Source of the DNA: an uncultured Bacilli bacterium
GTDB taxonomy: Bacteria; Bacillota_I; Bacilli_A; RF39; UBA660
Reading direction: 5' to 3'
NCBI GenBank assembly: GCA_947632295.1
Contig: CANROQ010000047.1
Coordinates: 1 to 7,540, forward strand
DNA length: 7,540 nt
Part shown: in pieces, positions 1 to 6,278 of the stretch
Position numbering within the stretch: the stretch's first letter is position 1
How the letters are laid out: the number at the start of each line of letters is the position of its first letter
Notes under the pieces: generated by a model
Told to the model about the DNA's origin: nothing
The model's input: the letters and a program-made list of their open reading frames with translations, nothing else
The model's database searches: none
Made by a program: the position numbers and the translations under genes

Positions 1-29
1 TATTTAATATATTTAATTAGGTGTTGCGA

Positions 30-680
30 ATGTCTTTTATTGCGCATAGAGGTATGGATAATCACAATTTAAAAGAAAATACTATAGATGCTTTATTATA
101 TTGTTTAAATCAAGAATATATATCAGGTGTTGAATTTGATATTAGAATTACTAAAGATAAAAATATTATTATTTATCATGATATGTTAATTAAAGATAAT
201 GCTGGAAATATTAATACAGTAAAACAAAAAAATTTAAGTGAAATTAAAAATATTAATAAAAATATTCCAACATTAGAAGAATTTTTAAAGAAAGTTAACA
301 GCCAAAAATTATTATTAATTGAAATAAAAGAAGAAAGTGATGACTTTGATATTTTTATTATTAAATTATTTAATATTTTAAAAAAATATAAAAATTTAAA
401 TATCTATATTTGTAGTTTTAATTATAAATTAATAAGAAAAATAAAGGCAAAATATAGTCAATATAAATGTGGCTTAATCATTGGATATCTTATGAATACT
501 AATAATATTTCTAATAATTTAGATTTTTATCTATATAGTTATAATTATTTAGAATTGATTAATAAAGATAAAGAAATTTTTATCTTTACGATTAATAAAA
601 AAGACAAATTAAGAAAAATAAGTACTAATATTAATAACAATTACTATATTATCAGTGATAATTCCTATTTACTTATTTAG
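30..680 (+). CDS. Glycerophosphodiester phosphodiesterase (GDPD family), compact cytoplasmic form
   Basis: This 216-residue protein probably hydrolyses glycerophosphodiesters to glycerol-3-phosphate and an alcohol, feeding phospholipid turnover. The GDPD signature is visible in order: IAHRG with His6 and Arg7, KEN(T) around residues 15-18, EFD at 35-37 (metal ligands), YHD at 49-51 with the second catalytic His50, TLEEFL at 81-86, IEIK at 97-100, and FTIN at 186-189 where family members have a W/FTVN strand. There is no signal peptide or membrane segment, so it should act in the cytoplasm. It is somewhat shorter than the usual 240-250 residues, with the shortening spread through the C-terminal half. 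I start it at the ATG at 30, because an AGGTG ribosome binding site (19-23) sits 6 bases before it; the in-frame GTG at 21 is part of that site. It ends in TAG and overlaps the convergent UPF0316 gene by 8 bp. The family call is solid; the substrate is inferred from the family. Confidence 0.9.
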   Translation: MSFIAHRGMDNHNLKENTIDALLYCLNQEYISGVEFDIRITKDKNIIIYHDMLIKDNAGNINTVKQKNLSEIKNINKNIPTLEEFLKKVNSQKLLLIEIKEESDDFDIFIIKLFNILKKYKNLNIYICSFNYKLIRKIKAKYSQYKCGLIIGYLMNTNNISNNLDFYLYSYNYLELINKDKEIFIFTINKKDKLRKISTNINNNYYIISDNSYLLI

Positions 681-1182
681 CCTCTTTATAAGTCATATCT
701 TTAATTGCTTCGATTGAAATAATGGCTTTATTATCAATTTGCTGAATAATATCAATGACTTTTTTACGTTGTTTTTTTTCATTCAATATAAATAAGATAG
801 AAATATCTTGGTTTTGATTTTGCCCATTTATTTTACTGACAAAATATTGTTTTTTTTCTAATTCTTTAATGAGTTTGTCACAATATTTATTATCGATTAT
901 AACTGTCATCATATCTTGACCTAAAGCAATTTTTTCTTCGATAAAACTGCCTAGATAAGAACCAATTAAAGAACCTAAAGCGAAAAAAACTAATTTTAAG
1001 GGATCTTTTTTGACATCAGTAACAACAATACCTGTTGTGATAACCCAAACAAACGCAATAATAAATTGTAAAATAGCTCCAAAGATTTTTTTCCCTTTTG
1101 CAACAACAATTAAACGCAGTGTCGATAAAGCGTTTTCAATAATTTTAGCGCCAAAGACTGCTAGATATGTAAAAATTTTCAT
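673..1182 (-). CDS. UPF0316 (DUF5698 + DUF2179) membrane protein, YebE-like
   Basis: This 169-residue protein fits the UPF0316 family, whose function is not established. The N-terminal half (about residues 1-85) is the membrane domain: a first hydrophobic helix near 3-18, the conserved TLRxIxVxKGKK stretch at 21-32, a second helix at 34-54 and a third at 62-81. It is followed by the family-typical IEEKIALG at 81-88. The C-terminal half (about 90-165) is a soluble DUF2179-like alpha/beta domain starting MMTVIID. The start at 1182 is supported by GGAGGA four bases upstream (1187-1192). A TATAAA/CATAAT-like -10 lies at 1197-1207, but I see no convincing -35. The gene points away from the 1351 operon and shares the intergenic region with it. 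It runs convergently into the GDPD gene, with overlapping stop codons and no obvious terminator. Family assignment is good; a role in sensing or transport would be a guess. Confidence 0.85.
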   Translation of the reverse strand: MKIFTYLAVFGAKIIENALSTLRLIVVAKGKKIFGAILQFIIAFVWVITTGIVVTDVKKDPLKLVFFALGSLIGSYLGSFIEEKIALGQDMMTVIIDNKYCDKLIKELEKKQYFVSKINGQNQNQDISILFILNEKKQRKKVIDIIQQIDNKAIISIEAIKDMTYKEAK

Positions 1183-1260
1183 AAAATCCTCCGATATTTA
1201 TATTATGGCTAATTTTTTTTAATAAAAACACAAAAAATACAAATACTAATAATATCTAAA

Positions 1261-1282
1261 GTTTACATATACATATGTAAAC
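1261..1282. repeat. Perfect 22-bp inverted repeat, probable operator
   Basis: Arms GTTTACATA and TATGTAAAC (9 bp each, exact) flank a 4-bp centre, TACA. A shifted perfect 10-bp palindrome, TACATATGTA (1270-1279), is nested inside. It ends 15 bp before the -35 of the promoter at 1298. There is no T-tract, so this is not a terminator. The TACA/TGTA half-sites recall those bound by BlaI/MecI-type repressors, but this is not diagnostic; TetR- or PadR-type binding is equally possible. It could also affect the divergent UPF0316 gene. Confidence 0.6.
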
Positions 1283-1300
1283 AATATATCAACTATATTG
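1282..1300. repeat. Second inverted repeat overlapping the -35 box
   Basis: Arms CAATATA (1282-1288) and TATATTG (1294-1300) are exact complements around the 5-base centre TCAAC. The right arm supplies the TTG of the TTGACA -35 element. It directly abuts the 22-bp repeat at 1261-1282. In DNA this AT-rich a 7-bp arm is weak on its own; the position over the -35 makes it a plausible second operator. Confidence 0.4.
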
Positions 1301-1327
1301 ACACTTTTTAAAAGGTAGATGTAAAAT
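1298..1327 (+). promoter_or_regulatory. Sigma-A-type promoter of the 1351-2022 operon
   Basis: A perfect TTGACA -35 (1298-1303) is followed after 18 bp by TAAAAT (1322-1327, five of six consensus bases). The predicted transcript start is near 1334. The leader is therefore only about 17 bases long and contains the AGGAGG ribosome binding site (1339-1344), six bases before the ATG at 1351. Two inverted repeats just upstream suggest that the promoter is controlled. Confidence 0.7.
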
Positions 1328-1350
1328 AAAATTAGGCTAGGAGGAATATT

Positions 1351-1575
1351 ATGGAAGAATTAAGTTTGCAAATTGCAGAATTAGAAAAAAAGGTAAAAAG
1401 GATAACAAGATCAAAACAAAAAAAGCATATGAGTGCTGGTGTAAAAAAGCATTTTGAAAAAGTTTTAGCAGGGATTGATGAATTAAATAAACAAGTTCTT
1501 AATTATAATGGTACAAATATACTATTATATGCTAAACTTAATGAAGGCTCTATGCATAATTATGTACAATATTAA
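1351..1575 (+). CDS. Small basic protein of unknown function, predicted coiled coil
   Basis: I do not recognise this 74-residue protein. Residues 1-50 are rich in Lys, Glu and Leu, with a heptad-like pattern (MEELSLQIAELEKKVKRI, then LAGIDELNKQVL), so a helical coiled coil is likely. A strongly basic patch occupies residues 13-33 (KKVKRITRSKQKK). There is no signal peptide or membrane span. The last 25 residues (NGTNILLYAKLNEGSMHNY...) look non-helical. A clear AGGAGG site and a strong promoter support it as a real gene despite its size. It is first in a two-gene operon: its TAA stop is followed after 30 bases by the next start. The basic patch could allow nucleic-acid binding or pairing with the downstream protein, but this is inference only. 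Confidence 0.65.
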   Translation: MEELSLQIAELEKKVKRITRSKQKKHMSAGVKKHFEKVLAGIDELNKQVLNYNGTNILLYAKLNEGSMHNYVQY

Positions 1576-1605
1576 AGAATAAAAGGGAATTTTTGAGGTG
1601 AGAGT

Positions 1606-2022
1606 ATGGAAAACAGTAGTGTGATAATTAGTTCAATTACGCCAAGAATCGAATATTATACTAATCAAGCTGGGCTAACGAGTAAAGCAATTAACAATTA
1701 TATTAAAAAGAAAATGCATATGCTTGAAAGTGACATAACTCCATCTCGCATATTAAATGTTAAAAGATTGTTGCAAGCTTGTAATTTAGCCATGGGTGAA
1801 AAAAGAACGACAGAAAAAATGTATTTAGAACGTGATTTGAAATACATCGATGATATTTTTTCTTCTATTATAATTGAAGATAAAAATAAGGGTCGTAAAT
1901 TTGTTGATACAATGAAACAAACGGATGATGAATTAAATAGTGGCGTTCAATTAAATGGAAAAACTTTAACTAAAGTTAATCCTTCCTCCCAAGCTTATAA
2001 ATTTTTTTCTGATGCTGCATAA
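1606..2022 (+). CDS. Unrecognised 138-residue protein, possible degenerate HTH in N-terminal half
   Basis: I cannot place this protein in a family. It is predicted to be mostly helical and soluble. Residues 23-64 (AGLTSKAINNYIKKK, a short loop, then ITPSRILNVKRLLQACNLAMG) loosely resemble the helix 2 to helix 5 layout of XRE/Cro-type DNA-binding domains, in which a recognition helix is followed by a 'TPS..LL.L..AL' helix. This is a pattern impression, not a motif match. Residues 66-110 are charged and helical, and the last 25 are Ser/Asn/Lys-rich. The start has GAGGTGA (1595-1601) four bases upstream. It is second in the operon led by the 74-residue gene and ends at the bidirectional terminator shared with RNase J. 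If it is DNA-binding, the inverted repeats at 1261-1300 would be the obvious autoregulatory site. Confidence 0.65.
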   Translation: MENSSVIISSITPRIEYYTNQAGLTSKAINNYIKKKMHMLESDITPSRILNVKRLLQACNLAMGEKRTTEKMYLERDLKYIDDIFSSIIIEDKNKGRKFVDTMKQTDDELNSGVQLNGKTLTKVNPSSQAYKFFSDAA

Positions 2023-2058
2023 AAAAAAATACTAAGAATTAACTTTAGTATTTTTTTT
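2022..2058. terminator. Bidirectional intrinsic terminator between the convergent 1606 gene and RNase J
   Basis: An exact 14-bp inverted repeat has a left arm at 2022-2035 (eight A then TACTAA) and a right arm at 2045-2058 (TTAGTA then eight T), with a 9-base loop. The A-tract and T-tract allow it to act in both directions. The RNase J stop codon (2032-2034) is inside the stem, and the TAA of the + strand gene (2020-2022) touches its left edge, so one element ends both transcripts. Confidence 0.85.
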
Positions 2059-3720
2059 AATATCCATAATAACAGGTAAAATAATCGGTTTTCTTCCAGT
2101 TTTATCGAAAATATAAGTTGTCAGTTGGGTAATTATTTCATTTTTAATATCAGTATAATTAATTTGTTCTTTAAGTTTATTAACGATAGCATTTCTACTT
2201 ATTTCTTCTAATTTTTTTAATAATTCTTCATTTTCATTTACTAAAACAAAACCACGGGTTGTAATATTAGGACTTCCTAATAATTTATTATTTATAGTAT
2301 CGATATTGGCAATTACTACCACAATACCATCATTCGACATAATTTTACGATCGCGAATGACAGCGCCACTTACATCACCAATACGATTACCATCGACAAA
2401 GATATCGTTTGCTTGAATAGAACCAGCAAATTTAACAATTCCTTTATTGATTGAAACAATTTCACCATTAGATAGAACAAAAGTATTTTCTTTTGGAATG
2501 CCACAATCGATTGCTAGATCAGCATGACTTTTTAACATACGATATTCGCCATGATAAGGCATAAAGTATTTAGGATTAATTAATCTAATCATCAATTTTA
2601 ATTCTTCTTTATTACCATGTCCTGATGTATGTATATCACTTAATGAAGTATTAGTATAAACGGAAACACCTTTTAAATATAATTTATTGATTGTTCTTGA
2701 AATACTTAAAGCATTACCAGGAATAGCCGATGATGAGAAAATAACAATATCGTCATCTTGTAATTTTATTTGTTTATGATTACCATTAGCAATTCTTGTT
2801 AAAGCAGCTAGTGGTTCACCTTGACTACCAGTACATAAGATACAAACTTTGTTAGATGGTAGTTTTTTACTTTCTTCTGGAGTTATAAAAATATCTTTAT
2901 GTTTAATATAACCACCTTCGATAGAAATTTCGATATTGGCTTCCATGCTTCGTCCAAATGTAACAATTTTACGATCATTTCTTTTACAAGTATCGACAAT
3001 ATGTTTTAAACGATAAATATTCGAAGCAAAGGTCGCAATAATAATTCTTCCGTCGTGTTTAGCAAAAATATCACTTAAAGCCTCATCGACTTTCGATTCA
3101 CTGACTGACATACCTTCATTTAAAGCATTAGTACTATCACTTAAAAGTAGAGTAACGCCACGCGTTCCAATTTCCGCCATTTTATGTAAATTGGCAACTG
3201 GACCAATTGGTGTAAAATCAAATTTAAAATCACCAGTTGCGACAATTATTCCGTTAGGTGTTGTAACACATATTCCGTGTGAATCTGGAATAGAGTGCGT
3301 CGTTTGAAAAAATTCCACTTGAATATTTTTAAATTTAACAATTGTTTTTTCCGTATATATAAATAAATTTTTATATTGAATATTTTTTTCTTCAAGTTTT
3401 CTTCTAATTAAGCCAACTGCTTGATTAGGTGCATATATGGCTGGAATATTTACTGTTTGTAAAAGATAAGGAATGCCACCGATATGGTCTTCGTGACCAT
3501 GAGTTATAAACAAAGCCTTTATTTTACTTTCATTTCGTTTTAAAAATGAATAATCAGGAATGACATAATCAACTCCTAATTGTTCTCCTTCTGGAAAAGT
3601 TATACCCGCATCAATAATTACTATTTCGTTATTATGCATTATACAATACATATTTTTACCGACTTCACCAAGTCCGCCAAGTGCGAAAACTTTAGTGTCA
3701 TCGCTATTAAAAAATTTCAT
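2032..3720 (-). CDS. rnj: Ribonuclease J (metallo-beta-lactamase / beta-CASP RNase)
   Basis: RNase J is the dual 5'-to-3' exo- and endoribonuclease that carries out mRNA decay and RNA maturation in many Gram-positive bacteria. The 562 residues match the family's usual length of about 555. Visible motifs: GGLGEVGKNMY at 15-25; the zinc-binding HGHEDH at 74-79 followed by IGGIPYLL; THS with His142; GDFKFD with Asp164; DSTNA at 195-199; the beta-CASP SGHG at 366-369; and PYHGEYRML at 388-396. The C-terminal domain (about 450-562) is present. All catalytic metal ligands I can identify are intact. AGGAG lies five bases before the ATG, and a clean promoter lies upstream. Only one copy is in the window, so J1 versus J2 cannot be assigned. 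Its last codons overlap the convergent terminator. Confidence 0.95.
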   Translation of the reverse strand: MKFFNSDDTKVFALGGLGEVGKNMYCIMHNNEIVIIDAGITFPEGEQLGVDYVIPDYSFLKRNESKIKALFITHGHEDHIGGIPYLLQTVNIPAIYAPNQAVGLIRRKLEEKNIQYKNLFIYTEKTIVKFKNIQVEFFQTTHSIPDSHGICVTTPNGIIVATGDFKFDFTPIGPVANLHKMAEIGTRGVTLLLSDSTNALNEGMSVSESKVDEALSDIFAKHDGRIIIATFASNIYRLKHIVDTCKRNDRKIVTFGRSMEANIEISIEGGYIKHKDIFITPEESKKLPSNKVCILCTGSQGEPLAALTRIANGNHKQIKLQDDDIVIFSSSAIPGNALSISRTINKLYLKGVSVYTNTSLSDIHTSGHGNKEELKLMIRLINPKYFMPYHGEYRMLKSHADLAIDCGIPKENTFVLSNGEIVSINKGIVKFAGSIQANDIFVDGNRIGDVSGAVIRDRKIMSNDGIVVVIANIDTINNKLLGSPNITTRGFVLVNENEELLKKLEEISRNAIVNKLKEQINYTDIKNEIITQLTTYIFDKTGRKPIILPVIMDIKKNTKVNS

Positions 3721-3755
3721 AAAAACTCCTTTCCTTTTTGTAATATGACTATAAC

Positions 3756-3784
3756 ATTATATCTTTTTTTTTCTCTTTTGTCTA
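3756..3784 (-). promoter_or_regulatory. Sigma-A-type promoter of the RNase J gene
   Basis: Reading the - strand, TAGACA (3784-3779, five of six bases of TTGACA) is followed after exactly 17 bp by a perfect TATAAT (3761-3756). The predicted start is near 3749, giving a leader of about 29 bases with AAAGGAG (3732-3726) before the ATG at 3720. It lies just past the terminator of the upstream gene, so RNase J is transcribed independently. Confidence 0.8.
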
Positions 3785-3801
3785 GTAGTATAAAACACAA
3801 T

Positions 3802-3827
3802 AAAAAAAACTACTTATGTAGTCTTTT
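3802..3827 (-). terminator. Intrinsic terminator of the 242-residue gene
   Basis: On the - strand, AAAAGACTAC pairs with GTAGTTTTTT around the 4-base loop ATAA. The core is ACTAC/GTAGT, extended by a G-T pair and A-T pairs, and it runs into a tract of eight T (3809-3802). The TAG stop of the gene (3812-3810) is part of the stem, the same arrangement as at the RNase J end. Confidence 0.75.
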
Positions 3828-4538
3828 AAATTTTAAATTATCAACTAAATTTTGATCTAAAATACCACTGTTTAAATAATTTAAATATTCTTCTTTACTA
3901 AATGATCTTAAATTTTGATTGATATCCAAATATTTATAAGGATTATAACCAATATAGTAATTTGTTAAATTGTCTTCTTTGGAATTTTCTTCTAATTTAA
4001 TTAAAAAATTTTGTGGAGTTCTAAAATATTTTTGTTTAATATTTTTATTAATAAGTTTTGAATCTAAATTTGCTAATGGTATTTTTTTATCATAAATAAT
4101 TTGATAACATATATTATTATTCTCAATATATTTAAATGTTTCGATTAAGCCGGTATTAAATAAGGAAATTTCTTTTTTGTTTGTAGAAATAATTTTGTTA
4201 GAACTATAACTAATATTATTATACTTATTAATTATTGAAATAGCGTGATTTTTAGTTTTATAAAATTTTCCATAATATTGTTGATTATTATTACCTGTAG
4301 TAAAGATATATTCAATATATTTTTCGTCAATAATTATTTTTAAATCAATATCTTCTGCATTTCTTCGACTAGAATAATTAATATATCCACATTTATTATG
4401 ATAATTAAGAGATATATTACAATCATTTAAACTTTCTATACTTTCTATTAAAAGATATAAAGTATCTTTAAAATTGTCATCAGTTATGAATTTATCTATT
4501 TTTTTTAAGGCACTACTGTATTTATTTTTTATGAACAT
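3810..4538 (-). CDS. Hypothetical protein, 242 residues, no recognised family
   Basis: I do not recognise this protein. It is soluble by appearance, with no signal peptide or membrane span, and is unusually rich in Asn, Ile, Lys and Tyr, as expected when a weakly constrained protein drifts in an AT-rich genome. The N-terminal 35 residues look helical; residues 40-150 alternate hydrophobic and polar residues, suggesting beta strands (CNISLNYHNKCGYINYS, then IDLKIIIDEKYIEYIFTTG). The C-terminal part (about 208-235) is again helical. I start it at the ATG at 4538, with GAGGTGA ending four bases before it. A further in-frame ATG at 4553 lies beside the predicted transcription start and upstream of that site, so it is unlikely to be used. 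The gene has its own promoter and terminator, so it is a single-gene unit between RNase J and the divergent ftsY operon. Confidence 0.75.
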   Translation of the reverse strand: MFIKNKYSSALKKIDKFITDDNFKDTLYLLIESIESLNDCNISLNYHNKCGYINYSSRRNAEDIDLKIIIDEKYIEYIFTTGNNNQQYYGKFYKTKNHAISIINKYNNISYSSNKIISTNKKEISLFNTGLIETFKYIENNNICYQIIYDKKIPLANLDSKLINKNIKQKYFRTPQNFLIKLEENSKEDNLTNYYIGYNPYKYLDINQNLRSFSKEEYLNYLNSGILDQNLVDNLKFKRLHK

Positions 4539-4558
4539 TTTTTCACCTCGCATTCGAT

Positions 4559-4587
4559 ATTATATATTATTTGGGAAATTTTGTAAA
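4559..4587 (-). promoter_or_regulatory. Sigma-A-type promoter of the 242-residue gene
   Basis: On the - strand, TTTACA (4587-4582, five of six -35 bases) is separated by 17 bp from a perfect TATAAT (4564-4559). Transcription should begin near 4552, leaving a leader of about 14 bases that holds the GAGGTGA site. This placement is what argues for the start codon at 4538 rather than 4553. Confidence 0.75.
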
Positions 4588-4609
4588 TAAAAACCATAAG
4601 TACTAGAAT
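4581..4609 (+). promoter_or_regulatory. Candidate promoter of the ftsY operon
   Basis: TTGTAA (4581-4586) and TAGAAT (4604-4609) are spaced by 17 bp, with a predicted start near 4616 and a leader of about 34 bases. The -35 is only four of six, and its bases overlap the -35 of the divergent promoter on the other strand. An alternative pair, TTTACC (4611-4616) and GATAAT (4634-4639), would start too close to the ATG to include the ribosome binding site. Confidence 0.35.
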
Positions 4610-4649
4610 TTTTACCATTTATAGTGTAAAATGGATAATAGGTGATATG

Positions 4650-5267
4650 ATGAGAAATATGTTAAGCATCTTTAAAAGATTTTTTACTTATAAATGGGGT
4701 CCTAATTTTATCTCGACGATTTTTCGTAATGAAAAAATGGGTACTATTTCCGAACCAGGTTTTAATAAAATTGATAATGGTTGTCTAACTGTATCAAATT
4801 CCTTTTTTATTAAATTATGTTGTTCAGTTGCGATTATAATCGCGCTTAATCTTAATTCGATGGATTTAGGTGAAATTTCTACTGTTATCGATGTTTTAAA
4901 ACAAAATTGGTTTATTCCAGTTCTTTATTTAGTAATGGTTATAGTTCCTAATTTTATTATTTATACAACTAAAAAAAATCGTTATGTTAAAAGATATCCA
5001 AGACTTTATTATAATATGTTAATACTTGTTTTAATTGCCATGATCGAAGTAATTTTTTCAACTGTTTATTTTATTATGAATTTTGATACATCAACAGTAT
5101 TATTTTTCGCATCCGTAATTGGTTTGATTGCTAATTTCGCAACCTTTTATGGATATATATCTATTCAAGTTGGACTTATTGATTTTTGTATCTTTACTAA
5201 TAAAATAGCGCTTGATAAAAAAGTTAGTCAAGGAACTGATTTTGGCGATTATATAGATTATTTTTAA
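4650..5267 (+). CDS. Multi-spanning membrane protein of unknown function
   Basis: I do not recognise this protein of 205 residues. The first 45 residues are amphipathic and basic, with several aromatic residues (MLSIFKRFFTYKWGPNF), and probably lie on the cytoplasmic side. Hydrophobic segments follow at about 48-68, 85-106, 118-142 and 146-172, suggesting four membrane helices, with a basic loop (TKKNRYVKRYPR) between the second and third. The C-terminus is acidic and polar. Three start codons are possible (4647, 4650, 4659); GGTGA at 4641-4645 is four bases from the ATG at 4650, matching the spacing used by the other genes here. It is the first gene of the probable ftsY operon, with 12 bases between its stop and the FtsY start. 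A link to membrane insertion is suggested only by the neighbour. Confidence 0.75.
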   Translation: MRNMLSIFKRFFTYKWGPNFISTIFRNEKMGTISEPGFNKIDNGCLTVSNSFFIKLCCSVAIIIALNLNSMDLGEISTVIDVLKQNWFIPVLYLVMVIVPNFIIYTTKKNRYVKRYPRLYYNMLILVLIAMIEVIFSTVYFIMNFDTSTVLFFASVIGLIANFATFYGYISIQVGLIDFCIFTNKIALDKKVSQGTDFGDYIDYF

Positions 5268-5279
5268 TAGGTGAGCAAA

Positions 5280-6278
5280 ATGGGAATATTTGATAAATTA
5301 AAAAATGTTTTTAAAGTAAAAGATAAAGATGAAAAACAAACCATCGATTTATATGATAAAGGTTTAGAGAAAACACGAGAAGATTTTGTTTTTAAATTAA
5401 ATTCTTTAAATAAAAAATATAAAAAAGTTAGTAATGAGTATTTCGATGAATTAGAAGAAATCTTGATTATGGCTGATATCGGTGTTAATACCGTTATGAA
5501 TTTTATCGATAAATTAAAACGTCGTGTAAAATCGGAAAATATTTTAGATGTCGATGATTTAAAAGAGATCATCGTCGATGAAATGTTTATTATTTATGTT
5601 AATAATCAAGTTATTGTCAATAAAATTAACTATGCGTCTTCTGGCCCAACTGTCATTTTATTTGTTGGCGTTAATGGTGTAGGTAAAACGACTACCATTG
5701 GAAAACTTGCGAAAAAAATCAAAAATAGTGGTAAAAGTGTTTTAATGGTTGCTGGTGATACTTTTAGAGCTGGAGCTATTGAACAAATTGAAGAGTGGGC
5801 TAATCGAGTTGGTTGTTCAGTTGTAGCAAGCGAAAATGCCGATCCAGCTAGTGTTATTTTTGATGGTGTAACTAAGGCTAAAGAAGAAAATATTGATGTC
5901 GTTTTAGTCGATACTGCTGGAAGACTTCAAAATAAGGTTAATCTTATGAATGAATTAAGTAAAATAAATAAGGTTATCGGTAATATTATTCCTAATGCGC
6001 CGCAAGAAACATTATTAGTAATCGATGCAACAACTGGTCAAAATGGTATTAGTCAAGCCAAAAGTTTTAAAGAAATTACCAATGTTACAGGTATTGTTCT
6101 TACCAAACTTGATGGTACGGCTAAAGGTGGAATTGTTTTAGCCATTAAAGAAGAGACCAATTTACCGGTTAAGTATGTTGGCTTAGGAGAGGGAGAAGAC
6201 GATTTACAAGTTTTTGATATTGAAAAATATATCTATGGACTTTTTAAAGATATGGTAGGTGAAGAAAATGAAGAGTAA
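5280..6278 (+). CDS. ftsY: Signal recognition particle receptor FtsY (SRP GTPase)
   Basis: FtsY is the membrane-associated receptor that docks SRP-bound ribosomes and hands nascent membrane proteins to the Sec channel. The 332 residues comprise a short charged leader (MGIFDKLKNVFKVKDKDEK), the helical N domain (about 25-100) and the GTPase G domain (about 120-330). Diagnostic motifs: GVNGVGKTTT at 130-139 (P-loop), DTFRAGAIEQ at 160-169, DTAGRLQNKVNLM from 211, TKLDGTAKGG at 275-284, and GLGEGEDDLQ from 301. The long acidic A domain of the E. coli protein is absent, as in Bacillus FtsY (about 329 residues). The start is the ATG at 5280, five bases after GGTGA (5270-5274); an in-frame GTG at 5271 is part of that site. 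The end overlaps the next gene by 11 bp. All catalytic motifs are intact. FtsY is told apart from Ffh by its N-terminus and the lack of an M domain. Confidence 0.97.
   Translation: MGIFDKLKNVFKVKDKDEKQTIDLYDKGLEKTREDFVFKLNSLNKKYKKVSNEYFDELEEILIMADIGVNTVMNFIDKLKRRVKSENILDVDDLKEIIVDEMFIIYVNNQVIVNKINYASSGPTVILFVGVNGVGKTTTIGKLAKKIKNSGKSVLMVAGDTFRAGAIEQIEEWANRVGCSVVASENADPASVIFDGVTKAKEENIDVVLVDTAGRLQNKVNLMNELSKINKVIGNIIPNAPQETLLVIDATTGQNGISQAKSFKEITNVTGIVLTKLDGTAKGGIVLAIKEETNLPVKYVGLGEGEDDLQVFDIEKYIYGLFKDMVGEENEE

Noticed and set aside
648..662. Hairpin ATTATC/GATAAT near the end of the GDPD gene
   Set aside because: Six pairs with a three-base loop inside coding sequence and no T-tract; not a convincing terminator.
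671..693. Hairpin ACTTAT/ATAAGT between the convergent GDPD and UPF0316 genes as a terminator
   Set aside because: Only six A/T-rich pairs with an 11-base loop and no T-tract on either side; expected by chance in this composition.
1010..1222. 70-codon open frame on the + strand
   Set aside because: It lies antisense to the UPF0316 gene, has no ribosome binding site and codes for nothing family-like.
3580..3855. 91-codon open frame on the + strand
   Set aside because: It runs antisense to the RNase J start and its promoter region, and across the terminator of the upstream gene; there is no ribosome binding site.
4539..4553. Upstream ATG at 4553 as start of the 242-residue gene
   Set aside because: It sits beside the predicted transcription start, and the GAGGTGA site lies downstream of it, correctly spaced for the ATG at 4538.
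5264..5572. 102-codon open frame on the - strand
   Set aside because: It is antisense to the N domain of ftsY, whose reading frame is certain.
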